The translations under genes were made by a program, and so were the position numbers. A stretch of DNA of 44,382 nucleotides from Symbiodinium natans (Eukaryota > Sar > Dinophyceae > Suessiales > Symbiodiniaceae), in NCBI GenBank assembly GCA_905221605.1, contig CAJNDS010002506.1:343455-387836 (forward strand), written 5' to 3'. Of this stretch, positions 29,514 through 40,200 are shown piece after piece. The notes under the pieces were generated by a model that was not told the DNA's origin, did no database searches, and saw nothing but the letters and a program-made list of their open reading frames with translations. Position 1 is the first letter of the stretch. Each line of letters opens with the position of its first letter.

Positions 29514-29668
29514 GCCGCTGGGCCACAGCTAGTGCACAGATGCTCCGTCCTAAGCACAACAGTTCATTTCGGCCTAAATGTGTGTGGTGGGGGCTCGCGT
29601 GGTGGCAATAACTGTCAATAACCAGGAGAAACAGATGCTGAATTGGCTTTGCGCAAAAACTGGCTCAG

Positions 29669-29702
29669 GCTGTTGGACCAAGACGGCAGCAACACATGTG
29701 AC
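29669..29702 (+). CDS. Gene B exon: EF loop DQDGSNTCD
   Basis: After CTCAG the frame LLDQDGSNTCD gives a loop with Asp 1, Asp 3, Ser 5 and Asn 6. The 3' splice to 29814, which supplies EFRHTCKKIG, is not resolved. Confidence 0.75.
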
Positions 29703-29813
29703 TGAGTTGCATGGGCGCAGTCCCTTTATCCCTTGAGCCTTTGACAAAGTTCTCGCTTCACGCGGGGGAGCTTTCTTGTCTGCCCAGTTTCTGTCCTCCA
29801 AGGCACTTGGGAG

Positions 29814-29841
29814 GAGTTCAGGCACACGTGCAAAAAGATTG
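29814..29841 (+). CDS. Gene B micro-exon (28 nt): EF exiting helix
   Basis: After GGGAG the frame EFRHTCKKI plus one base of a Gly codon ends at a GC donor (GCACCT). The exon at 29924 completes KKIGFRQDIAGAW. Confidence 0.78.
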
Positions 29842-29923
29842 GCACCTTGGCTTACCAAGTTCAGTCGGGCCACGCCACTCAACTCAGAAGATCAGTACCC
29901 TTGCAGCTCATTGTGCAAGCCAG

Positions 29924-29968
29924 GTTTCCGGCAAGATATCGCTGGTGCCTGGCGGGCACTTGATCAGA
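29924..29968 (+). CDS. Gene B exon: AGAWRALD helix
   Basis: After AGCCAG the frame FRQDIAGAWRAL(D) is the helix preceding an EIDP-type loop. The 3' end is at or soon after CTTGAT; a GATCA repeat at both intron ends blurs the junction. Confidence 0.78.
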
Positions 29969-30045
29969 AAATGCAAGGATTGCTGAACTGGCTGCTTGTG
30001 TGCCAGTCGCATGAAGGTCCTGACGGTCATGTCTGCTCCAGCAAG

Positions 30046-30113
30046 AGATCACTTCTGATGCAGGAACCATCAGCTTGTCCGACATCGACCCAAACTCCAG
30101 CACAGTACTCTTG
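30046..30113 (+). CDS. Gene B exon: EF-hand with DIDP
   Basis: The frame ITSDAGTISLSDIDPNSS continues TVLL and ends in phase 0 at a GC donor (GCTTTC). The loop ITSDAGTISLSD has Gly 6, Ile 8 and Asp 12; the first ligand depends on the unresolved upstream junction. Joined to 30355 it reads STVLLDFRTWAMEEF. Confidence 0.78.
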
Positions 30114-30354
30114 GCTTTCTGGTGATGCAATTATTACCGTTTCCCGTACGCTTCTGACGGTTTCAGAGACTTCCAGATAAGAGGCTGAAGATGCACTTGT
30201 GGCCTCATAACTTTTGGGGGTTTCCGAAAATTAGTGGTGCACTTATTCCTATACGGTTTGGGGGAGGAAAAAAAAAGGGGTACCCCTATTTTGGGAACTA
30301 ACCATATGATGTTGCTCTGCCGTAGTGCTGTGGGACGGTGGAGGAAAAACTTAG

Positions 30355-30405
30355 GACTTCCGAACCTGGGCGATGGAGGAGTTTGGCAGCGTGCGCTCGA
30401 TGTTT
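30355..30405 (+). CDS. Gene B exon: FRTWAMEEFG helix
   Basis: After CTTAG the frame DFRTWAMEEFGSVRSMF ends in phase 0 at a GC donor (GCAGCG), the same pattern as the exon at 28100. It joins 30496 as SVRSMFVFDEDGS. Confidence 0.82.
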
Positions 30406-30495
30406 GCAGCGCCTCTGCTCGCAGTACAAGAGGTTGCTTCTTCTTGGCACCAGCTTAGCCTGGGCAGCTCGTTCCAGCATGTCTGTGCATTTCAG

Positions 30496-30572
30496 GTCTT
30501 CGACGAGGATGGCTCCAAATCTCTATCTCTGAAAGAGTTCAAGAGAGCCTGCAGGATATATGGTTTCCGAGG
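30496..30572 (+). CDS. Gene B exon: canonical EF-hand
   Basis: After TTTCAG it encodes VFDEDGSKSLSLKEFKRACR and then IYGFR. The loop at 30502-30537 (DEDGSKSLSLKE) has Asp 1, Asp 3, Ser 5, Leu 8 and Glu 12; Lys replaces Gly at 6. It ends at a GT donor (GTTCCT) and joins 30721 in phase as GFRGKGLFNIL. Confidence 0.87.
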
Positions 30573-30720
30573 GTTCCTGAGCCTCGTCGAGCACCTAATT
30601 TTAGGTTCGCACGCTGCGGCTGCATTCATCAGACTCGGATTCCGCCATTCTCCTGTGCAGAGTGGCAAGTCGCTCAGTAGAGGCGCCTTCTCCTCGCACT
30701 TGACTTCCGCACGCACCAAG

Positions 30721-30778
30721 GAAGGGTCTTTTCAATATCCTGGATGGCACCGGCAGCGGCCAGTTGTCAGTGGAGGAG
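30721..30778 (+). CDS. Gene B exon: EF-hand loop DGTGSGQLSVEE
   Basis: After ACCAAG the frame KGLFNILDGTGSGQLSVEE is seen. The loop at 30743-30778 has Asp 1, Thr 3, Ser 5, Gly 6, Leu 8 and Glu 12. This is the last exon confidently placed in gene B. A GC donor (GCCGTG) lies at the end. Confidence 0.85.
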
Positions 30779-32600
30779 CCGTGGCAGGAAGCAGCATGCC
30801 GAACCCACTTGAACCCAGTCAGATCAGCCCCAGCAGGCCATGCAAGGCAGGAATGGGATCTAAACAGTTAACACGCTCAGCCGTGAGAATGTTGATGTGT
30901 TGGGGCGTGGATGCCCACATTTTTCCTTTTTTGGGGATGGGAATTTCTGTTCCGTGTGCGGCTGCTGTCCACATTGCATTCAAACACCACGCTGTGCATG
31001 ATGGTAAGGAAATTGTCTTTCTAGATCGCTGGGCCACGCAGACCGAAGACGCTTCTCAGCACTTTTGCCGTGGGGATGCACCTGACCGGCAAAGGCATTT
31101 GCCTTTTCAGTCTCGAGATACATATGGGGGAATATCGCCGGATGAAATAGCTACAAAACACCGATGAGATGACTAGAAAGCCGCACTGTCGACCACCCTG
31201 TTGACTGGTGCTCTCGAACTTGAGCGCCACAGCTAAGTAGGAACGAACTCCGCATAACCCTGACAATTGATCGCCTTCAAGCATGCTGAGCACGCTCCAG
31301 CAAGGCGGACATTGACCGGGCGTCAGAGTCAATGTCACACCTGCCCAGACTCTTACTTGCAAGCTTCAAGCAGTTCTTGGCTCGGTCGTTTTGGGAGGGG
31401 TCATGGGCTTCAACATGGATGAGGTAGGTTTCAAACTGGCCTAGAGCAACTGCAGCCAAGAAGTACGGTGCTGAACAGATGGCAGAGATGCAAGCAGAAG
31501 AAGATTTCCTCGCAGTAACAGCAAAGATCTGCAGTTTTCCAGAAGAGTGGACGTCGCTTCCGAGGTATCAAGGCAGACAGCACCCCTGAGGACTTGGCAG
31601 CTCTCGGCCCAGGACCACAATCGGGTTCAATTATTTGAGGGGCTGACAGGACTTTGATGCAAAGGGGCATGCAGGGATTTGCGGCAGGGATTTGCGACGT
31701 TGGAGGCAGAGATGTGCAGATTTCGTCATGCTTTGGGAAGTTTGGACTTCGAGCTTGTAGCGTTTAAGAATTGGCATTGGGTGGATCTTGGGATGCCAAA
31801 CTGAATTTGCAAAACGTCTAGTCGAACTGACGAGCCTGGAGCTCGCAGAATTCAGATGTCAGAAGCACGGTGTACCATTCTAGCATCCACCCCAGCAGTT
31901 ATATAGACTGGGGGCGAAGCAAACCTTAGCTGGATCGGCAGGCATGTCTGTGGCCAAGTCGCTGGAGGCAGAGTCATTTTGCTGTCCGGCTTATCTTTCA
32001 TGATTTAAGGAGCGGCTCTCCAAGCTTTCAGTAAAAGAGCGGCATAGAGCAAAAGCACCCATAGTTCAGCATACAATGCGACATTCTTCGAAGACAGGCA
32101 GTTGAACAGCCACGCCGTCCACACGCATATTGAAAAGCTGCTAGGCGGAACCCGGAAACGCAAGAAAGAAAGGCAGCTAGCTAATTACACAGGGTACACT
32201 GGACTGTTTTGTGCGAACCCCTCTATCCTGATCGGGACCGACGCTGCTGAGTAGAGGTATCACAAGAAGGAAAGAAGAGAGAACACTCCATGGTTCGGGA
32301 CGCACTTGGGGCGGAACACTTGGGGGTGGACACTGGAAAGCTTCGTGAAATGTCGTGTGCGCGCGCATGCACGGGGCTTGCATGTTGCCACTACACTACC
32401 GGCAGTCTTGTCCAAAGTTTGAGCTGAGACACTTTCTTCGCCAATCCTCCTTCAAGCTGGGCGACGAAGATTCTGTTCCTTTGCCAGTAGACTCCCGCCG
32501 GAAAAAGAGCAAGAAAGCTTCAAATCATGTGCTTCTGTTGACGATTGAACAAGTCCAGAGAAGGAAAAAGCTGCGAATGCCCTCATGGCACAACTAGGAA
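30779..32600 (+). other. Coding-like pieces, possibly the C-terminal exons of gene B
   Basis: Charged, stop-free stretches on + occur at about 31452-31570 (KKYGAEQMAEMQAEEDF), 31800-31870 (EFAKRLVELTSLELAEF), 32009-32100 (KERLSKLSVKERHRAKA) and 32420-32560 (SFKLGDEDSVPLPVDS). They look like helical tail sequence, but no EF loop or in-phase junction was established, so I do not list separate exons. Confidence 0.35.
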
Positions 32601-32681
32601 AGACAAGCTCCAGGGGAAGGCGGTAGGTTGCAGAAGGTTGTAGGTAGTCGAGGCTCCAACTCTTCAACTTTTGCAAGAGCT

Positions 32682-32740
32682 CCCCTAAACCTGAAAAAAA
32701 CGAAACCCTAAACCTTAAACCCTAAACCCTACCTAAACCT
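32682..32740. repeat. Interstitial telomere-type repeat (CCCTAAA), interrupted
   Basis: Five to six CCCTAAA/CCTTAAA/CCTAAACCT units interrupted by an A run. Confidence 0.88.
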
Positions 32741-33251
32741 GCATGACAAAACCTCCTTTTTGCACAGTCGGAAGCAGGCCTGGCTTGGGTTCTGATAGGT
32801 GGTTGCGCTAGATCTTTGGGTGTTCCCTGGTGTAAATGGTTAGGTGTTCATGTTGTCTTAGCCTGCGAGAGGTGAGGTCTACGGGCAGGTAGTATAAGTA
32901 GTATACACGCCTTGCTGGTAGAATGTCGGGCATGGGATCCTCTCTTAGGGACCTCTTGGCGGCATAAGCTCGCGGGGCTTCTGGAATGGCCATGTTGGGG
33001 GTTGAGGCATGTGAGCTGCTTATGGAATTTCTTTGGTGATGGGAGCTTCAACCCCTTGCCGTCTGGTAGGAGTATGCCTCAGCCTGACGGGTGTTCTAGT
33101 TCTTTGCGAGCTGGCAATTTGATCTGATGGGTGTCTTGGTTGGGCAGGCAGTCTCCCGATTCTGAATAAGTCGGATAGTTGGGCTCTGAAGTTAACTGTA
33201 CACAGCATTCCCTCTTCAGTTGCCCCGTGGAGCATGGCTAGACGGGTGGCA

Positions 33252-33303
33252 AAAAAACCTAAACCTTAAACCCTAAACCTTAAGCCCTAAACCCTAAACC
33301 CTC
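33252..33303. repeat. Interstitial telomere-type repeat (CCCTAAA)
   Basis: Six to seven CCCTAAA/CCTTAAA/CCTTAAG units after an A7 run. Confidence 0.9.
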
Positions 33304-33421
33304 TGCAAGAGCCAGGCGGGGAGCTGGAAGGATGGAGACCTCCACCCTGCGTTTCGGACATGGGCCAACTGCCGACGCCGACGGCCCGTGCCCGGTCTAA
33401 GCATCTAAGTAGATGAGCCAC

Positions 33422-33450
33422 GGTTTAGGGTTTAATTAGGGTTGAGGGTT
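33422..33450. repeat. Short TTTAGGG patch, opposite orientation
   Basis: Reads GGTTTAGGGTTTAATTAGGG and decays to GAGGG. It lies 120 bases from a CCCTAAA array of the other orientation (33252-33303). Confidence 0.8.
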
Positions 33451-35363
33451 GTTGGGAAGACATGAGACAACATGAGCCTCCGCCAGGAAAGTCGTTGGAT
33501 TCGTTCCAAAAACTTCTCGACCTGCTGCCCCCAAGTGAGGTGAAAAAGCAGGATGGATCATTGCCGCCCTTGGCTTCACAGCTGGACTTCGGCGATGCAC
33601 GTGTTGTGTGGGGCCTAACTCTTTCAAATTGAGAGCCGTAGGTCCTCAGTAGGTGTCCTGGGACTTCTTCCTTTAGAGCCGAAAGCTGAATGAGATTCAG
33701 GTCCGACGTCCTGTCCTCCTCATGGCATATGTGCCAGAGGCGCCTCGAAGCAGTCATAAGAATTGCAGATGCCCATGGCAAGAGAAGTTTGTGTAGACAG
33801 TCATGATTGGAGCCCGGTCCTCGACAAGCCAAGTCACGGGATCTGTCATTCTCAGCATGGTGCATTGTGCAGACATGCAACATGAGTGTGCTACAACTTC
33901 CACTTGCGCAAGAGACAAATCTTCAGTCATGGCCTGAAACATAGTGAAAAGAGGCCGTGTTTTCCTGGTGCCAAACCTCCTGAAGCTCAAGCGATCGCCT
34001 GTGTGATGTGACAGCCGGTCACATCATAAGCAGCATGCAGGAGGTCGCCTGCGAACTCCAATCCGCACGTCTCCCAAAGATTCGTCGACAGGCTGGCAGC
34101 TGCAGTTGCGAGATCTTGGAATCAAAGTGTGATTGGGCTTGTTGTCGCACCTCTTGTGATTCTGGGCTCAGCCCATCATGCTAATGTTAGTTCGCACTTC
34201 TCTGAGCCCGGTGTATGAAAGGAATTGGCAGGTCACGTCTATGTGAACTACTCGTCGTGGCAGAAACTTAGTCAGGAATCCAAGGTCAAAAAGTAACGAA
34301 GGCAGCATGACGTCAAACCACAAACCATGCAACATCAAATCCGCGTTGTTAAGTACCAGTGGTTGATGGCACCAGGCTCGCGAGGCCGGAGGCTGGAGAA
34401 CTGCAAGGTGAGCACATTTCCTCATTCCTCAGGCCAGGGGCAGTACGATGCGGTGCGGGCTTGCGTGCTGCTGTGGATGACACGCCACGTGACAACTCCG
34501 CACATCGGCCCCGCTGCAAAGAGGAAGTAACTCCCCCCCCTATGCCAGTAGCTGCCACAGCCTGATCCCCCCCCCTTTAATGTTGTCAAGAGTGGCCCGG
34601 CGTCAGGAGATTGACTTCGAAAAGTGTCCAGTCTTGACTGGCTTTATTAGACAGCAGACGGTTGGCAAGGCGAATGGGTGAAGACCATCCGCGCCGAAGC
34701 TTGTCGTTTGTTCATTCAGAACATCTTTCCTCGGCAGAATTCTCATGAACAGGCCGGGTTCTCGCATGCAAAATCCAGGTACAAGAACTCTCGGATATAG
34801 TCAACCTATCCAAAGCTGCACATTTTCGCAGATGGTAGCCTGAAGCTGGCTGAATGGCATCCGCCCAGCAGTTGCGATCGCACTCGAACGCAACAGCGTG
34901 GATCTTTAAGGCGAGCAATCAGTTGCTGGTAGCTGCCATTTCCTTGATGTTGAGGCTACTTTGTAGCGCTCACTAAATCCTCTCGTAAACTACTTGTCAT
35001 CACCTAGTGACAATCAGGGTTTGTCACCCTGGTCTCCAAAAGTCTGCTTCATGACGACAAAGGCCTCCACTCCCACTTCGGGCTTCGCGCGAAAGGGCGT
35101 GGACGCACGCACGTGTCTTTCCCAGGGCTGCATTGTTCCAGCACCCCTGGGAATTAGGCCATTATTCTGGCACCCTGCTGAGCAGAAGTTTCCAGAAGTG
35201 AGGCGACGGATCAGTGCTGTGCCATCTGCGGCGACAGAAGAAATTCTCGGTGACGATTTAGGGCGCCATCAGGGAGACCAAGCATCTTGACATGGGCTCC
35301 GATGTGCTGTAGTTGATGCACGCTGGCGGCTTCTGGAACCCGACCCCCCCTCCCAAAAAAAAG

Positions 35364-35456
35364 GAGTTTACGAAACTAGGGGGATCCCAATATAGACCCT
35401 TAAATGATAGGATCCCCTTATCAATAAGGACCCCAATCAGGTGTACCCCTAAGATC
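35364..35456 (-). repeat. Dispersed repeat copy 2, inverted relative to 26134
   Basis: The reverse complement aligns over about 90 bases with 26149-26236. Shared blocks in order are AGGGGTAC, TTGGGGTCC, TAAGGGGATCCTA, ATTT, a GGTCTA/GATCTA block and TTTCGTA. By eye, identity is about three quarters with a few small gaps. Confidence 0.8.
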
Positions 35457-36202
35457 GTAAACCGCCAGAAGAGTACGAATCAAAGAAATCCAGCCTCGTC
35501 AGGCGCTGCTTGATGGCCTGGGAACCAGCACCTAATGCCGGAGCCTTTCATGGCCCGTAGGTTTGCCGTTGTCCTAGGGATGGGGCAACGGATGACTCCG
35601 AGCACCCGTGGCTCAATTTGTAGGCTTAGTAACCATGAATGCCAGTCCCGAAAGCGCCCACCACGGGCTGTCCTGGCCTCGTTAGGCGGAGCAGTTCATT
35701 CTGGGCCTGTTCAAGAAGCCACGCCCTCAGTAGCGATGCACAGACTCACGACATTGACTTTGAGAATGGTATTGTGGGTGGTGCGATGTTGCGGTTGTCG
35801 CACTAGGTCAACCGGTCACCATGCGTCTGCATTTAGTCTTGAGGCATCCTGACCGAAAGAGGGAGGCAGACCGCTTCCTGAATGCCTTTGAATCCAAGAT
35901 TCGCGCCAGACGCCTGGCAACAGCATTTTGCTCTTATCCGAGGCAACTGTTTCCACATTTTCCTTCCCTCTCCCTCGCAGCCGAAGCAATAGCTCACGGC
36001 TCTCTCCAACGTTTAGGCCTACGGTGGCAAGGTGTGCGTCCGGTAGGGCACCAAGAGACATTTCTCTTGCTACACTCTACGCGCACAGATGCTGCCACTG
36101 GCCCGTAACATCGCGGGGTACTGTCTCCGTGCCTACTCTCCTTATCTCTCCTTGATCATGGGAGTGTTGGCGACTTGGCATACTAGCAACGCGTCAGGTC
36201 CG

Positions 36203-36262
36203 ATCAGGCGGACCTGTGGGATGTCATGGATGGGAAGGACCACAACGTGGAACCGACCTTAC
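36203..36262 (+). CDS. Candidate exon with a degenerate EF-like loop
   Basis: The frame gives SDQADLWDVMDGKDHNVEPT. It resembles an EF-hand helix (DLWDVMD) followed by an atypical loop (DGKDHNVE). It could belong to a third EF-hand protein or an EF-hand-bearing channel, but no membrane segments or partner exons were found. Confidence 0.4.
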
Positions 36263-37118
36263 CTTTTCCACGGGTGTGGATCGGCATGGGCATGGCCGGA
36301 ACATGCTGGAACCTGAGGAACCGAACCACCTAAACCCAGCCGTCTTCGACTTTGAGACTGTTCTTGTGGCCAGCTTCAAGGATCTAGAAGCAGTCGAAGC
36401 CCCGGAGCAATGAAAGAGTTCGGAGCAACACGTAGGTGCGCGGTGTCAGGTCCATTCTTGGTGGTCCTCTGATCAGGCCCTTGGCTGAGCCAGGGTCACC
36501 AGCAATGTTGGACGCGCGTTGCTGGTCCCCACCCTAAACAATCGTTGACCTGTCCTGGTTCATGTCCGCTCCCCCCCTCAAAGAGGGGCTTGGCAATGCT
36601 TGGCAAGTGTCTTCAACTGTTAGCAGCTCAGCGGGACGCAGCGCACGGCGTGCTGCAAGAAAGGTTGTTCCGCCTCCCGAACTTCGACATGTATTTGTGG
36701 GTCAATGGCATCTGTGTGGCAGGTCTTCGAACTAATGAAGCAAAGAGGTCCGCTGACGAAGATGGGTCTTCACACAGTCGATGGCCACGAGCCGAGGAGT
36801 AAGCCTGTAGAATTGTAGAAAAACGAGTGCATGTCGAACGTCCGCAATCAGGCCTTGCACAGGGCTTCGAGGGGACCAAGAAGCGAGCCGCAATGGGTAC
36901 CAAAGCTGCATCAAGCATGAAGCCGGTTTCACACTGCCATGGGAACCATGTTCAACTTCAAAGCTTGTACAACCGCGAAGGACAATGCATGCAGATGTTC
37001 AGGTGACAAGCTGATGCTGCTGGAGATTGCCAAAATCGACTCGTTCAAACCGTGGAAGCCTTGTTGTTGGCAAAGTCTCCATGTTACAGTATCATGCCTC
37101 ATTCTTGACGTAGCATGA

Positions 37119-37242
37119 AGAAGCATTCATGAACAGGGCCGTCTCCTTGGGCATCCTAGTCTCGGGGCACCCGAGGATTCAGCGATACGTGGACATGTAC
37201 AAGCGACTGGCCGCCAAGGCCAAGAAGGGCTGCTTGCAATGA
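37119..37242 (+). CDS. Candidate exon, unrecognised conserved-looking segment
   Basis: The open frame encodes EEAFMNRAVSLGILVSGHPR, then IQRYVDMYKRLAAKAKKG and ends with TGA at 37240-37242. Composition is clearly protein-like and the competing frames are poor. I do not recognise the family. It could be a terminal exon or read into an intron before the TGA. Confidence 0.45.
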
Positions 37243-40200
37243 TGCAGATGAAGACGTATTCATCCCCAGACACTTTGTAGCTTTCAGCTTTGAAGGCCCA
37301 CAAGGACATCGGAACTGCTTGCAACTTGCTGTTCGCAGAAGGTGCGGCGCCAAACGCCTGTTGTGCAGCCGTGATGTTTTTGTTTGTGCAGCCCTGGGCC
37401 AGTCAGTGCATATGTGGCCGAGGCATCAGCGGTGTTTTGCTGAACGAGTTTCCGGTACAGGCGGCGCAGAGCGCAGAGTCATTTGCCCACATTTTTTCCC
37501 TGCTTTCCTGCCTTCACCGCAACCCTCCTACCCTGGCGATGGCAGCTTGATGACCTGTAACTGGTTGATGCTTGCGGGTGCTTCACCTTGCGGGGGAAGG
37601 CGATTTGTGCATCCTGCTGGCGAACTAGATCTGACCTCCTTTCTTGGTGCCTTGAAGACATCAGTCCAGAGGATTGCGATCCATGTGGTTCATCCCAGTT
37701 AGTGCATCACGTGTCTGTGCTTCTGCTTGCAGCAGGACAACCAGTCCCCTTCCCGTTGCAAGGTACGAAGCTCCAAATTACCAGCAGGATCTCATGCCCT
37801 TGAGATACGACTTCGCTTGGCCCTCAGTCCTCAGAATGAAAGTGTCATTTCGCAACGTGACCACAGCACACGTTCACCCCGCCTGGACTGTTCTGGTCCA
37901 TGCGATGACGTCTCAGCAAGGCAAAGTGTTTTGCTGTGGCGGTCCCCATGTATGAAGACAGAAAAGAAACCGGCGACGGCGACAACTTCAAGTGGGAGCC
38001 CAAGCTCGTGTTTGCAGCGTGGGGTTTCTTGTCACTTGTCGGTCGCCCCCTTTCTCCACAAGCTGCTTAGAAACTTTATTAGCGCAGGAAAAATGCATGA
38101 AAAGCTCGTCAACACTTGTCGCATCTCATCAAGCACCTCTGCTGCCAGCCACAAGGAGAAGAGCGTCTGCAGCTGCTGGGATGAAGCTCAGGGGGTTGCA
38201 GGTGTGATGGTCCTCAGTTCAGACAGGAGGATCGCAGGCGGTATTTTCTACGTTTAGCCACTTTTCGGTGGGAGCGGATCGCATGCGAAGCATGGAATCT
38301 TGTGATCACTGAAGTGGTCCAACAGCCACTGAAACTGCGTCTGAAACAGGATAGCACAAACTCGCAAGCCGGGTTTTAGTGTCTCACCCAGCGGGCTGGG
38401 TGCATGTGCTGGAATCTTCATGGTCCGTTCCAAGCTTCTTGCAACCTGAAGCTTGCTTTTGGGCTTGTACAGAGCTCAACCAGAATTCCGCTTACGCGGG
38501 CTTTTCTGACCAGATTCCTCAGTCAGCCCCAGGATCCCCCGTGACACAAGGTTCCTAGCAGGAGCTCAGTCGATGCCTTTGTGTCCTAACCGGCCTCATG
38601 AAGGCAATGCTGGCTTACGCGCCAAAAAGCTCATAAAGTGGCTCCGGCGATGTGGAAGTGCCAAAGATCTACGTGGCCTAATGCACATCAGGAGCTGAGC
38701 ACTTGAAGGGATAAGATGGCTGGGGCCAAGCTTTAAACCCGAAGACCTAAGGCCCGAAGAACCCTCAAATCTCCGGCCATGAACCGCCACTGCGCAACAC
38801 GCTGCCAAGCCTTCTTATCAAAGGGGCAGTGTGCTTCTTCCAAACAAGGATGTACCACCTGCAGCATGCCATGCCTCCATGCAAGCTCCAACCTCACCAG
38901 GCGTTAGCCATCTGAACCAAGCACAGAAAAGCCGGTACAGTGCAGAAAGCTTCATCCCCACGCCAGTGCCGGGCACGTGTGTGACTTGGGATTGCCATAG
39001 GCACTGCCAGCAGCATGGATGCCCCGGGATCACTAGACATGCACTTCCACATGGTGCAGGTGGGAGTATCTCAATGCTTGCATATCGAGATCTAGCTCTC
39101 AACATCGCAGGTGCGAAATACGTTCTTGGAGGTTCAGACGCAGGAGGACCAGATGACAGTCTTGTGGCACATGGCACACAGAAGTTGTACGAAACACGGG
39201 TGGAGGGTGGAGGAAGTGCCATGTCGTAGGGATGACCCCAAACCTGAAGACCCTTAAAATTCTGGACATCCTTAAACCTCAAACTCCTAAACCCTTTAAG
39301 CCGTCCCAAACCATCCTAGAGCCTCGGAGCCCACAGTCGCTGTTGCCTCTCTCTTCTTGCCTTGGTTAAAGAAGACAGGACGTGGAACGGAAGTCTACAT
39401 CTTCGCGGCCACGCTCCAAGAGCTGGACTGGCTCCTCTTCCTCCAACAGCTGTGCCTTCGGCTCACCAAGAAGAGTGGAAGGATGTGTAGGTAGGACACG
39501 CCAAGAGAAACTTGCAAGAAAGCCGACGCTATGTGCTGCAAGTCGTGCTCTTCAACCGACTGGCGCACGCAAGTGTCAACGCAACTTCAAAACCGCAAGT
39601 TGGCACGTCTCGACGCATAAGTTACCAACGAAAAGTCAAGCTGACTAAAGCCGAAGAGTGAGTACCGGCGACGGCTAAGCCTTTGCTCAAGAGCCTTGTT
39701 TGTAGCTTTTATACCAGCAGTGACAGCAGTGGTAACCCAGGTAATGAGAACAGTTCGGCAGATGCCGAGAAGGAGCAGTGGTATGCCGTGACCACGAGTG
39801 GACAGGAGCGCTGTGAGTGAGTGCATCTGTACAAATCGTGCCCATTCCGTGAAAGGGCCGATCACCTTTCTGTTTGCAAGCCTTTCTCGAATAAGATGGC
39901 CCATGCACTGCACAGCTATTCAGAGACATCGGCACAATGTATGCGGCAGGCGCACCATTCGGTCTTCGAAGAGACCTTGCCTCAGTGTATCCAGCGATGT
40001 GCTCTAACGGCGATGTGTCGATTCTTTCTGTTGTTCCACGTCTTGCCTCAGCTCCGACTGCAATTGCGTCAGATAGCTGTATGTCAAACTGTCCATTGAC
40101 TCCATCCTGATCCATCGCAATACTCCTGGCCATTGCTGTCGCTGAGAATGCTGAGTGCTGCGGTGCGGTCAAGACCGTTTTTTTGCAGAACGTCAAAGGA

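Larger units (their letters stand above)
25650..30778 (+). other. Gene B: second multi-exon EF-hand repeat protein (span)
   Basis: At least eighteen short + strand exons between 25650 and 30778. Joined in phase they repeat a unit of about 90 residues: a loop such as LDLDGGGELTLEEIDP; an FR..W....FG helix; a second loop followed by EF..A....GF; then (A/D)....W..LD leading to the next loop. At one point per cycle it has FLDSWKP. I recognise this layout as typical of long EF-hand proteins predicted in dinoflagellate genomes, whose function is unknown. About ten loops are present, most with canonical or near-canonical calcium ligands, in contrast to gene A. No enzymatic domain, signal peptide or membrane segment was found. 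The first and last exons are not established; coding-like pieces up to 32.6 kb may be its C-terminus. Confidence 0.82.
32741..36175. other. No gene recognised; repeats present
   Basis: Two telomere-type patches and one dispersed repeat copy are listed separately. ORFs up to 152 codons on - (33425-33883) and 105 codons on + (35535-35852) lack family signatures and have competing open frames. Confidence 0.45.

Noticed and set aside
38818-39309. 163-codon minus-strand ORF overlapping a 132-codon plus-strand ORF
   Set aside because: Neither has a domain, and the two conflict.
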